Below, in pieces: positions 5,054 through 12,388 of a stretch of 64,000 nt of DNA; within the stretch, counting starts at the first letter, position 1; every line of letters begins with the position of its first letter. Location of the stretch: positions 1 to 64,000 of IMG/VR virus record IMGVR_UViG_3300001796_000003; one strand, 5' to 3'. Source of the DNA: a virus. The notes under the pieces are model-generated. The model was not told the origin of the DNA. It did no database searches and was given only the letters and a program-made list of their open reading frames with translations. The position numbers and the translations under genes were made by a program.

Positions 5054-5239
5054 GTGGAATACAACAAAGACTTTCTAGAAGTCGAAAACTCGTTTGTTTA
5101 CTTATTAATACTCTTGCAACAGCTTCGTCTGTCACAAAAAGTCACCGACATGCTTTTGCTGCATACGACTGACGTTCAGCAGTTTATGCAGCGTAACAGA
5201 CGACTATTGAGGAAACCGAGTGGGATCTTAATCCTCTGA
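5054..5239 (+). CDS. Array miniprotein n (61 residues, GTG start)
   Basis: Last array member, starting at GTG 5054. The core LLILLQQLRLS (residues 17-27) is followed by QKVTDM and a second helix region (DVQQFMQRNRRLLRK) with a basic face. Its 3' end overlaps the minus-strand cysteine-rich gene by 12 bases, tail to tail, closing the array. Confidence 0.6.
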   Translation: MEYNKDFLEVENSFVYLLILLQQLRLSQKVTDMLLLHTTDVQQFMQRNRRLLRKPSGILIL

Positions 5240-5482
5240 CAGAGCTTCTTCCATTTGTATGCGAAAAAGTTCTTCAGCAGCAGCGTCCTCGTATTTCTCT
5301 AAGACTTCCTCAACGGTCATGTCGTCGCGTATATTAAGGTAGTCCATGCAGTTCACTCGACGTCCTTCCTTCTGCTTGTTCCCAAGTGGACAGCGTTTGC
5401 ATATGGCCGGCTTGGCAAAATCCTCACAGTCGCCGTGCCTGTCAATGATTTCCTGCAAAATCTCTACTTTATCTTCCATCAT
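5228..5482 (-). CDS. Small cysteine-motif protein (84 residues)
   Basis: Acidic protein with cysteines arranged C-x8-C-x2-C-P-L-G and a further C in NCMDYL, probably a small metal-binding site. The C-terminal third is a glutamate-rich helix (TVEEVLEKYEDAAAEELF). It starts at ATG 5482, exactly 6 bases after a TATAAT box on the minus strand, so its mRNA is probably leaderless. It points toward the miniprotein array and away from the structural genes. Function unknown; a regulatory or host-interacting role is only a guess. Confidence 0.75.
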   Translation of the reverse strand: MMEDKVEILQEIIDRHGDCEDFAKPAICKRCPLGNKQKEGRRVNCMDYLNIRDDMTVEEVLEKYEDAAAEELFRIQMEEALSED

Positions 5483-5488
5483 ATAATG

Positions 5489-5494
5489 ATTATA
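5489..5494 (-). promoter_or_regulatory. Leaderless-type -10 box (TATAAT-N6-ATG)
   Basis: On the minus strand GTATAAT is followed by CATTAT and then ATG (5482). It forms a divergent pair with the box at 5532-5537, which has the same spacing on the other strand. No -35 match to TTGACA is visible. Confidence 0.65.
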
Positions 5495-5531
5495 CTGACT
5501 GCCTGCACTAAGATTCTAGGCAAGCCTGTTG

Positions 5532-5537
5532 TATAAT
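5532..5537 (+). promoter_or_regulatory. Leaderless-type -10 box (TATAAT-N6-ATG)
   Basis: GTATAAT, TCAACT, ATG (5544). No ribosome site fits in the 6-base gap, which supports initiation on a leaderless transcript. Confidence 0.65.
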
Positions 5538-5543
5538 TCAACT

Positions 5544-6350
5544 ATGCCACAAGATAAGCCGTCGAGAGTATACCCAACTAAATCACCTACTAGTGTTCCG
5601 TCACCTATGCCGCCGGATATCCCAGATCCTAGCATTTACGGCATTAGCTTTGATCAACTGCTCAATAACCGTGGCATCCGAATGCTCCACAGTAAGGCTG
5701 TCCCCTGTCCGAACATTAAAACTGTAGATGATAGTGCCCATGTACCCAACTGCACGTTCTGTGACAATAATGGGTTCATTCACTATGATGAAAAGGAGAT
5801 CTGGGCAACTTTCGGAGGCAATTCTATTCAAAAAACTTTTGAAGCTCACGGCGTTTGGGAAGTCGGAATGGCTACTGTAACGGCTCCCACCGAATATCCA
5901 GATGGAACCGAAGCTGATTTTAATACCTTCGATCGCCTCCGAATTCCTGATTTTACAGTCCGAATGTGGGAGATTAAGGAATATGAGCCGAGACCTGGCA
6001 ATATTCAGACTCTACGATATCCTGTGCAGAAGGTTGACTATGCTACAGCGATTGTGGACAATGTTCAAGTGTTTTATAGGGTTGACGAAGATTTCACTGT
6101 CGACACAAGTGGAAATATCGTATGGATCGAGGGAAGACAGCCCGCATACGATTCCTCAACTAACCATGGTCAACCAATCACATGGGCTTTTTATGCCGAA
6201 CCTGTGTATTATGTGGTTCAGACATTGCGTGAACTTAGAATCACTCAAGAGTTGATTGCAGGTGAAAAAACCGCAATACGCTTACCGCAGAGTATCCTAG
6301 TTAAACGTGACTTCCTGCCTAATAGGACTGAAACGATTGTGAATCCGTAA
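5544..6350 (+). CDS. Probable neck/structural protein with a cysteine cluster (268 residues)
   Basis: First gene of the plus-strand structural block. The N-terminal 30 residues are rich in P and S. A cluster CPN...NCTFCDNNGF (about residues 52-74) looks like a zinc-binding site. The rest appears to be beta-rich with many aromatic residues. The start is ATG 5544, six bases after a TATAAT box; a TTG at 5529 in the same frame overlaps that box and is rejected. Its place ahead of the connector-size genes and the sheath fits a head-tail neck component. No named family is recognised. Confidence 0.7.
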   Translation: MPQDKPSRVYPTKSPTSVPSPMPPDIPDPSIYGISFDQLLNNRGIRMLHSKAVPCPNIKTVDDSAHVPNCTFCDNNGFIHYDEKEIWATFGGNSIQKTFEAHGVWEVGMATVTAPTEYPDGTEADFNTFDRLRIPDFTVRMWEIKEYEPRPGNIQTLRYPVQKVDYATAIVDNVQVFYRVDEDFTVDTSGNIVWIEGRQPAYDSSTNHGQPITWAFYAEPVYYVVQTLRELRITQELIAGEKTAIRLPQSILVKRDFLPNRTETIVNP

Positions 6351-6375
6351 TCAGTTATTAGCTTATATTTTAAGT

Positions 6376-6381
6376 TATAAT
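6376..6381 (+). promoter_or_regulatory. -10 box (TATAAT)
   Basis: TATAAT in the 62-base gap before ATG 6413; the gene also has an AGGGG ribosome site, so this transcript has a short normal leader. Confidence 0.45.
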
Positions 6382-6412
6382 GTATTTCTAAACACTTTTG
6401 TAGGGGTTAACT

Positions 6413-7906
6413 ATGCCACAAGCTGTAAGTAGGAGACAATGGCGCATGCTTCAGGCAGTCCTTCACGGTCACTCTGACGGTGGTTCGCGAGGCCGACCGC
6501 CAAAGTCTATTGCTGCTAAGTACACTGCTCCTGACAAAGAAGCCCCTGAGTCTAAGGACAATGATCGCGGTGGTAGTTGGACTGACGAACATCACAAGCG
6601 CCACGCCAAGAAAGAAAAAGAGAAGAGCAAGAAGGATTTGCATAAGTCATTTGAAGAGTTCTACAAGAACCGCAATCACTTTGCTGCCACTCTAGTCGTA
6701 GACAATATGGGTAAGGTTCTTCTTGGTACTCACTGTAAGGGTGGACTTGCTTTTCCCGGGGGACACGTAGAACCCAATGAATCTGCAGAAAATGCGGCAC
6801 TCCGAGAGATGCACGAAGAGTGTGGAGCCGTTGGACGCATAACAGACAAGATTTGGTCTGGAACTTGCGAGGGTAATCAGGGAGTTGTGTTCTTGGCCGA
6901 GATTGCCTCAGGTACCCCTAAGAATACAGACGAGATTAAGACCTGGAAGTGGTACGAAATGGACCAGATTCCGTGGGAAAAACTGCGCCAATGCTGCAAC
7001 GCTCCTCTGAAGGATTTTATCCAGACTCGCTTTGGCAAGTCCTTAAAGGGCATGGTTGCGCTAGAACAGCTTGAGAAGAACATCATTCGGCAGCGCGGAT
7101 CAGCGGTCCTCGAAATCACTCATGGAGATGCTCTAAAGCTTATTGGCACCGGTCTATTCCGCCATCTCAAGAAGATGGTTGATGGAATGACCGATGAATC
7201 GTTCAAGGAAATTGACTTCGATACAAATAAGGTGAGTATTCGTAAGCACATGAATGACGTTTACTCTGGTCGAGTTTCTGATGGTCACAAGGTAATCTAT
7301 CAGTGGACCAATAAGTCACTTCCTGAGGTTACTGCGGCCTTGATGTCACTTTTCGAGTGGTATTTGCCCGAAGATGCAGATGTACTAGACATGGTCTCAG
7401 ACAAGAACCTTTCAGATGATGCCATTCACGGCGGTTTGAGTCATTTAGTTGATAATTATAAGCGTCACAATCTCGGAGAGATTTACCAGGAGATGGAGAC
7501 GATTAGAGAGCAGATGCGAAATGGTGTAGCTATTGACCTTCAGCAAGCTGAAGCCAAGATTCTTAAGCTCTTTGATCGTCTTGAAGAGACTACTCATGAG
7601 CTTGCTGAAAAGCACAACAAGCTTGCTGAAGCAATCGGTAAGGATATTGACGAGTTAGAAGCCAAGCTACGTGAGTTACAGACTAAGCTAGATGAGCCAC
7701 GCAAGGCCAAGACAGTAGAAGCGTTCTCTGCTCATCCTGCTGATAGTAATAAAGTTCATGACAAGTTGTATTCATACCTTACAAAGCCGCGAGTTGAGAT
7801 TTCACCCAATGGGAGAATTGTTATTTCATTTGGGGACGATTGGGAAGACATGGAACGCAGTAACTTTCTTGAAGATATTAGAGCACGAGTTATCGCAAGA
7901 AAGTAA
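6413..7906 (+). CDS. Nudix-domain protein in the neck gene cluster (497 residues)
   Basis: Contains a Nudix hydrolase domain (about residues 88-205). The Nudix box is complete at 117-139: GHVEPNE, then REMHEECG, matching G-x5-E-x7-R-E-U-x-E-E-x-G-U. Nudix enzymes hydrolyse nucleoside diphosphates linked to another group. The N-terminal 85 residues are basic and low-complexity (KKEKEKSKKD). The part after 210 has an unrecognised globular region, then a long coiled coil (about 365-430) with heptads such as LEETTHELAEKHNKLAEA. Such a fusion among neck genes suggests a virion or assembly protein that carries the enzyme. The substrate cannot be told from sequence. Confidence 0.8.
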   Translation: MPQAVSRRQWRMLQAVLHGHSDGGSRGRPPKSIAAKYTAPDKEAPESKDNDRGGSWTDEHHKRHAKKEKEKSKKDLHKSFEEFYKNRNHFAATLVVDNMGKVLLGTHCKGGLAFPGGHVEPNESAENAALREMHEECGAVGRITDKIWSGTCEGNQGVVFLAEIASGTPKNTDEIKTWKWYEMDQIPWEKLRQCCNAPLKDFIQTRFGKSLKGMVALEQLEKNIIRQRGSAVLEITHGDALKLIGTGLFRHLKKMVDGMTDESFKEIDFDTNKVSIRKHMNDVYSGRVSDGHKVIYQWTNKSLPEVTAALMSLFEWYLPEDADVLDMVSDKNLSDDAIHGGLSHLVDNYKRHNLGEIYQEMETIREQMRNGVAIDLQQAEAKILKLFDRLEETTHELAEKHNKLAEAIGKDIDELEAKLRELQTKLDEPRKAKTVEAFSAHPADSNKVHDKLYSYLTKPRVEISPNGRIVISFGDDWEDMERSNFLEDIRARVIARK

Positions 7907-7932
7907 ACATATAGGCTGTTAGGAAAAATGGC

Positions 7933-8565
7933 ATGGTTAATATATTCTTTGAACTAGATGACCTGCGTCATTACTTGACAACTCGTGGCGTAGACAGTGA
8001 TACAGTTGAAGCTATAGTAGATAGTGCACATAGAGAAATTGAAGCTACTGTTGAACTACACGGCGAAGAAGCTCTTCAGCAAGCAGTAGAAATCGGTGCT
8101 CAGAAGGAATCAGCCGATTTCATCAATCGAGTTCAGTTTAACTCTTTTCATCACGAGATTATGACTAATAACGGGCAGCTTAACTTTGATGAGCCTCCTC
8201 GCCCAATGATGCCGTATCTCTTAAAGAACGCTAAGCCTATGAGAGATGGCAGCGGTGTTTACAAGGTGGTACCTGTCGGTAAGTCCGGCACGAAACCGTC
8301 TTTTGCAAAAAACATTCAAGATGAGCAGCGTAGAATTTCAGCCGAACGGATTGAGAAGGCTAAAGCCCGGGCACGCAGCATTGCGCCCGCCGGGTCGCAA
8401 GCTTACAGAACAGTGACTAGTAAACAAGATCCTACTACCCAGTGGGTGCAGCCTGCAAAAGAGAAAGATTTCTCTGGAGAAGTCTCAGATATCAACCAAA
8501 ATTTACGGCTCACAATAAGTAACGCCATTAACGATATAATCGACTCCTACAAGGGAATGTACTAA
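7933..8565 (+). CDS. Neck/connector candidate (210 residues)
   Basis: Unrecognised protein. The N-terminus (FFELDDLRHYLTTRGVD, then an acidic helix) and the C-terminal 30 residues look helical; a basic stretch (RRISAERIEKAKARARS) lies in the middle. Its stop is followed directly by the next ATG with no gap. The size and position between the Nudix protein and the tail-terminator candidate fit a head-tail connector, but no motif proves it. Confidence 0.65.
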   Translation: MVNIFFELDDLRHYLTTRGVDSDTVEAIVDSAHREIEATVELHGEEALQQAVEIGAQKESADFINRVQFNSFHHEIMTNNGQLNFDEPPRPMMPYLLKNAKPMRDGSGVYKVVPVGKSGTKPSFAKNIQDEQRRISAERIEKAKARARSIAPAGSQAYRTVTSKQDPTTQWVQPAKEKDFSGEVSDINQNLRLTISNAINDIIDSYKGMY

Positions 8566-9213
8566 ATGTCATTCGTAATGCCAGAAGTTGTGATTAGACG
8601 AGTTATTGACGATAGCTTTCGTAAGCTACGGATGGATAAGGCTGCCTTCGTTGACATTTTTGCTGACCTTGCGAGAGATGAACTTGCCACCGAATACGGT
8701 GAAAACCACATTGAGCAGATCTGGACCTGGTTCACCACAACCAAAATTCCTGTAATTCAGAGTTGGTCCTTTAACGTCCAAAAAGTCCCCTGTATTTCAG
8801 TTCACTTAGCTAATGAACAGGAAGATGAGCAGAAGGCCGCCATGAATGACTTCGGTGGCGACTTTGATAACACGTACAATACAGGTACAGCAGCTTTTTC
8901 GGTAATGCTCGATATTGGTTGTCACGCTAATAAAGGTGGAGACCATGTACTATGGCTTTACTATATTTTGGCCTACACGCTCTTTAAGTATAAGCCTGTA
9001 CTAACTCGACTTGGGTTGCAACTAGGTACTTTTAGTGCTTCTGATTACAGTAAAGACGCAGAGAAGGTTGGCAACAATATCTGGACCCGCTGGGTTCGTT
9101 ATCGCTGCATAACGCAAAGCGATTGGAGCGCAGAAGCTCTCTCTGAGTCTGAACTTAATGTTAATGTTACAATGGGTAGAATAGGTGATACTGAAGGAGA
9201 TTTCGATGTCTAA
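8566..9213 (+). CDS. Tail terminator/completion candidate (215 residues)
   Basis: Starts at ATG 8566, one base after the previous stop. A helical N-terminal 55 residues lead to a beta-rich region (WSFNVQKVPCISVHLA, then GTAAFSVMLDIGCHA) and a C-terminal section ending VTMGRIGDTEGDFDV. Protein size and a place two genes before the sheath fit the tail terminator or gp15-like completion protein of contractile phages. That is inferred from position. Confidence 0.65.
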   Translation: MSFVMPEVVIRRVIDDSFRKLRMDKAAFVDIFADLARDELATEYGENHIEQIWTWFTTTKIPVIQSWSFNVQKVPCISVHLANEQEDEQKAAMNDFGGDFDNTYNTGTAAFSVMLDIGCHANKGGDHVLWLYYILAYTLFKYKPVLTRLGLQLGTFSASDYSKDAEKVGNNIWTRWVRYRCITQSDWSAEALSESELNVNVTMGRIGDTEGDFDV

Positions 9214-9424
9214 ACTGAAGAAGAGCACGCAGGCCGTACAGATTGAGGAGAATATAATTCCAACAGTGGCCTTTAATGTTTGGTTTGCTATGCGTGAAAA
9301 GCGAATTCCTGCAAGGCATTTACGTGAGATTATCTGGGCTGACTTTAAAGGTCAGGGGCTCTCTAACAATGAGACTATTGCTGCCTTTGATGCGGCATTA
9401 GTGCGATACGGCGTCAAATTCTAA
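9206..9424 (+). CDS. 72-residue protein of unknown function
   Basis: The start is ATG 9206 (MSKLKKSTQ), because AAGGAG lies 6 bases upstream; it overlaps the previous gene by 8 bases. The product is mostly helical with a basic N-terminus and a segment RIPARHLREIIWADFKGQGLS. It is translationally coupled to the terminator-like gene and precedes the sheath, so a small assembly factor is plausible. Confidence 0.7.
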   Translation: MSKLKKSTQAVQIEENIIPTVAFNVWFAMREKRIPARHLREIIWADFKGQGLSNNETIAAFDAALVRYGVKF

Positions 9425-9465
9425 ACCTCAATAAGCCATAATTACAGTTGCACCCAGTACATATT

Positions 9466-9488
9466 TTGAGTTAATCTGCAAAACTCAA
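9466..9488. other. Hairpin at the end of the neck operon
   Basis: TTGAGTT/AACTCAA with a 9-base loop, 42 bases past the stop at 9424. No T-run follows on the plus strand. It begins the 180-base gap before the sheath gene, which also holds two TATAAT boxes and a second hairpin. Confidence 0.35.
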
Positions 9489-9502
9489 CCAAGTGTCGAT
9501 GT

Positions 9503-9538
9503 TATAATCAAAATCGAAGGATATAGTGGTGTATATCC
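9503..9538 (+). promoter_or_regulatory. -10 box followed by a perfect 7-bp hairpin
   Basis: TATAAT at 9503-9508 is followed by GGATATA/TATATCC (9519-9525 and 9532-9538). A transcript from this box would begin just before the hairpin. It may protect or regulate the sheath leader, or mark a short RNA. Confidence 0.35.
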
Positions 9539-9573
9539 GCAGATTTTTAACAAGTCTTACAAAGAAGATTTGG

Positions 9574-9579
9574 TATAAT
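9574..9579 (+). promoter_or_regulatory. -10 box of the tail sheath gene
   Basis: TGGTATAAT fits an extended -10 (TGnTATAAT). The sheath ATG is 26 bases further with an AGGAG ribosome site, so this unit has a short conventional leader. Confidence 0.55.
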
Positions 9580-9604
9580 TGGGTGTTTTAACTTAGGAGA
9601 ACTT

Positions 9605-11821
9605 ATGGCTATTTCAGTTTCATTCAACGGCTCAACAATTTATAAGCCGGGTTCATATTCAAAGCGTCAGATTGACCTCGGCGGAGGTTTTCCTCTTAGT
9701 CCTACTGGACTAATTGCCCTTTTTGGAGAGGCAACCGCTGGGACGCCAGGCGCCGATGTACCCAACATTGCTAACAATGTTTTCACTCCGGATCAGCTGC
9801 CTACAATCAAGCAGATCTATCGTAGTGGCCCTCTCGTAGACGCTTGTAACTTCCTGTTCGCTCCTGGTGCTGATGGTGCAATTCCGTCTGGCGCTCAGGC
9901 TATCTACATCTACAAGACCAACGCGTCGACTTTGGCATCGCTTGCACTAGCCAACTCTTGGGGTTCAGTCGAAGCTCGCGAGTTCGGTGCTGGCGGTAAC
10001 CGTCTTACCTTAACGAATGCTCTTGTGCCTGCAACTTCAGCATCAACGGCATCGAGTGCAACGTTTGATCTCACAGGTGGTGCTCTCGATACTAAGACTT
10101 TAACTCTTCATGTTCAGGGCACTGGAACTGTAAACACATTCACTGTTCCTGCTTCAACTACTACTCGTGCACTTCTCACGACAGCATTAGCTGCAGGCGG
10201 CAACTGGTCCGGCGGCGTTCCTTCTGGTCTCACTTTCACTGTTGGAGGTGCAAGCGATGCGGCGGCCACGTTAACAATCGCTCGCGTTGCAACTAGCAAT
10301 CCTCATCGTGAAGGATACGGTCGCAACTTCCAAATCACCGCTGGTTCCGCGACCGGTGTTGGTTCTGGTACATTCAAGATTGCTACTGGCCTAGTGGTTG
10401 CTAGCTCAGAAGATATGGCGCTTCTTACAGTACAGAACACTCGCGATCTTGTTACTGAAACCGCGACAGTTGGCGGAAACGTCGTATTAAAGGTTGGTCG
10501 TCTCAACGGTACTTCTCCGCAGGTCATTATCGATGCAACGACAATCAGACTAATGAACAACGCGGTTGCTGAGTATACTCTCAACAAGACCGACTTTGAT
10601 ACAGTTCAGCAGGTTGCTGACTTCATTAGTGCCAGCACTGGCGGCAATTGGATGGCGACCGTCGGTAGTGTGCTCTTTGGTCAGCTTGGCCCGGATGTTC
10701 TTGATCGTGTAACAGTTGGTGCTTGGACATCTGTATTAGATGCAAGCAATCTTCCTGCTCAGATTAAGAAGGATGCAAGCGAGGTAGCGGACTTCTTCGA
10801 AGCTTCAAGCAACGTTGAATTAGAGGTTGGTGCAAACTCGTACTGTGGTTTGCCTGAAGCGCTTTCGGCTACATACCTCGCGGGTGGCGCTGTTGGTGCA
10901 ACCAGCACATCGTCAATCGTTGATGCTCTTACGGCTTTCCAGAAAGTGCGTGTTAATGCGGTTGTTCCGTTGTTCTCGCGTGATGCAACTGATGACAAGG
11001 CAGATCTACTCACGGATACTGCGTCAAACTATACGTTGGCGGGTATCCACCAGGCTGTCAAGACTCATTGCAGCTTAATGCGTACTACTAAGGCTCGCAG
11101 TGAGCGTCAGGGTTACTTGTCAATTAAGGACACTTATGTCGCTTGCAAGGAAGCGGCGCAGACGCTTGCTGATGCTAGCATGCAGTTGCTGATTCAGGAT
11201 ATTAAGCAGAATGACAGCGCTGGCGTAATCAAGTGGTTCCAGCCTTGGGCATTGGCTTGCTTGCTTGCAGGCGCTCGCGGTGGTTCTCCTGTCGGTCTCC
11301 CAATGACCAACAAGTACTTGAACTGCTCTGGTATCCGTCAGACTGCTCAGGCGATGAGCGTTGATGACGCAGACATCGTTGAGGATTTTGATCCTGATAC
11401 ACAGTATGAAGATGCGATCCGCAACGGCCTCACGTTCCTAGAACACCCGCAGAACGGCGGCTACCGTGTTGTGGTTGACAATACCACCTACGGTCGGGAT
11501 GGCAACTGGGTATACAACCGCGCTCACGTTCTCTACGCAGCTGATATCCTTGAGTACGATTTCCGTACTCAGCTTCAGAATATCTACGTCGGCGTGAAGA
11601 ACACGGTATCGGCAGCTGAAGTAGCTGGCACCTGCGACTCGATCCTAGCAACGTACCTCGCTCAGGGCATCACAGTATCAACGCCTGACGCCAAGCAAGG
11701 TTACAAGCAGTTGTCAGTTCAGATCGTGGGCAACACGATTAATGTGAATGTCACTGCGAAGCTCGTTGAAGGCGTTGACTTCGTGCTCTCGACGATCAAC
11801 TTGCAGCGCGTTCAGTCGTAA
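9605..11821 (+). CDS. Tail sheath protein (738 residues)
   Basis: The contractile outer tube of the tail. The N-terminus (GSTIYKPGSYSKR, then GLIALFGEATAG) and the C-terminal domain (YVGVKNTVSAAEV, VNVTAKLVEGVDF) are typical of myovirus sheath proteins; the region at about 450-640 contains the conserved core with tryptophans and GLPMTNKYL. Residues about 130-340 form an alanine/threonine-rich insertion, probably a surface domain, which explains a length above many sheath proteins. The gene has its own promoter and an intrinsic terminator 28 bases after the stop, so it is transcribed as a strong single-gene unit, as expected for an abundant protein. Confidence 0.93.
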   Translation: MAISVSFNGSTIYKPGSYSKRQIDLGGGFPLSPTGLIALFGEATAGTPGADVPNIANNVFTPDQLPTIKQIYRSGPLVDACNFLFAPGADGAIPSGAQAIYIYKTNASTLASLALANSWGSVEAREFGAGGNRLTLTNALVPATSASTASSATFDLTGGALDTKTLTLHVQGTGTVNTFTVPASTTTRALLTTALAAGGNWSGGVPSGLTFTVGGASDAAATLTIARVATSNPHREGYGRNFQITAGSATGVGSGTFKIATGLVVASSEDMALLTVQNTRDLVTETATVGGNVVLKVGRLNGTSPQVIIDATTIRLMNNAVAEYTLNKTDFDTVQQVADFISASTGGNWMATVGSVLFGQLGPDVLDRVTVGAWTSVLDASNLPAQIKKDASEVADFFEASSNVELEVGANSYCGLPEALSATYLAGGAVGATSTSSIVDALTAFQKVRVNAVVPLFSRDATDDKADLLTDTASNYTLAGIHQAVKTHCSLMRTTKARSERQGYLSIKDTYVACKEAAQTLADASMQLLIQDIKQNDSAGVIKWFQPWALACLLAGARGGSPVGLPMTNKYLNCSGIRQTAQAMSVDDADIVEDFDPDTQYEDAIRNGLTFLEHPQNGGYRVVVDNTTYGRDGNWVYNRAHVLYAADILEYDFRTQLQNIYVGVKNTVSAAEVAGTCDSILATYLAQGITVSTPDAKQGYKQLSVQIVGNTINVNVTAKLVEGVDFVLSTINLQRVQS

Positions 11822-11848
11822 TTCTAATAAATAGAATGAAGAACAGAG

Positions 11849-11874
11849 ACCCCGCTGGAAACAGCGGGGTTTTT
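11849..11874 (+). terminator. Intrinsic terminator of the sheath gene
   Basis: ACCCCGCT/AGCGGGGT (11849-11856 and 11863-11870) with a 6-base loop, followed by a T-run. A textbook terminator, placed directly against the next -10 box. Confidence 0.9.
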
Positions 11875-11875
11875 G

Positions 11876-11881
11876 TATAAT
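11876..11881 (+). promoter_or_regulatory. Leaderless-type -10 box (TATAAT-N6-ATG)
   Basis: GTATAAT lies 1 base after the sheath terminator T-run, then TTGTAC, then ATG 11888. The -35 region would fall inside the terminator hairpin and does not match TTGACA. Confidence 0.65.
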
Positions 11882-11887
11882 TTGTAC

Positions 11888-12214
11888 ATGGGAATCGTCA
11901 AAGCTAAAGTATGGATATCTGCGCCTGTATCTGTAGGTGTAGAATACTCTTTTGCTGTAGAGATTGAGTCGCCCGTGGCTATGCCAATAAAGACTTATCG
12001 AATAACTCTGTATGAGGTTTTATCGCGAACCTATTCTAAGGTCGAATCTACTAAAGTAATATTAAACATACTAGCCGAAAGAGTACTCAACGACTATAAT
12101 GCGTGTATCGAAGACTCTCCGATTTTAGATATGTTTGAACATCCTGATAGATATGAAAAATGTTCATCGATTCAGTTCGAAAGAACGTTTGCTACTCTAG
12201 AACACACCTTCTAA
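11888..12214 (+). CDS. 108-residue protein between sheath and tube
   Basis: No family recognised. The product begins MGIVKAKVWISAPVSVGVEY, a probable beta-strand region, and continues with KTYRITLYEVLSRTYSKVE and a helical C-terminal half. The start is ATG 11888, six bases after a -10 box. An in-frame TTG at 11873 is rejected because it lies within the terminator and promoter. Its own promoter, and a structured RNA just after the stop, set it apart from sheath and tube. A small tail or assembly protein is a guess. Confidence 0.65.
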   Translation: MGIVKAKVWISAPVSVGVEYSFAVEIESPVAMPIKTYRITLYEVLSRTYSKVESTKVILNILAERVLNDYNACIEDSPILDMFEHPDRYEKCSSIQFERTFATLEHTF

Positions 12215-12290
12215 GTCAGGGATGAGAATCTTGCAATCTCAACCTCTCGCTCCCAAAGCGAGCGCTCTTCTTTTGGAGCTAATCCCTGGT
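12215..12290 (+). ncRNA. Candidate structured RNA with cloverleaf-like pairing
   Basis: Directly after the stop at 12214, CAGGGAT (12217-12223) pairs with ATCCCTG (12282-12288). Inside are TGAGA/TCTCA, CTCGC/GCGAG with a 7-base loop TCCCAAA, and GCTCT/GGAGC with a 6-base loop. The plan resembles a tRNA, but the two linker bases before the D-arm, the U before the anticodon and the TTCGA T-loop are missing. I therefore do not call a tRNA. It may stabilise the upstream transcript or regulate the tube gene. Confidence 0.4.
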
Positions 12291-12388
12291 GATCCATTAT
12301 ACTCGTGTACCTGTTGGGCAAAAGCGTGTTACTATGTTAAAGTAGTCAAATTCAAGGTACGCCAGAACCGAACTGGCAGGAGAATACA

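Noticed and set aside
12217-12288. tRNA-Trp gene (CCA in a 7-base loop)
   Set aside because: The T-loop lacks TTCGA, the base before the anticodon is C instead of U, the variable region is one base, and the linker before the D-arm is missing. Reported as a structured RNA only.
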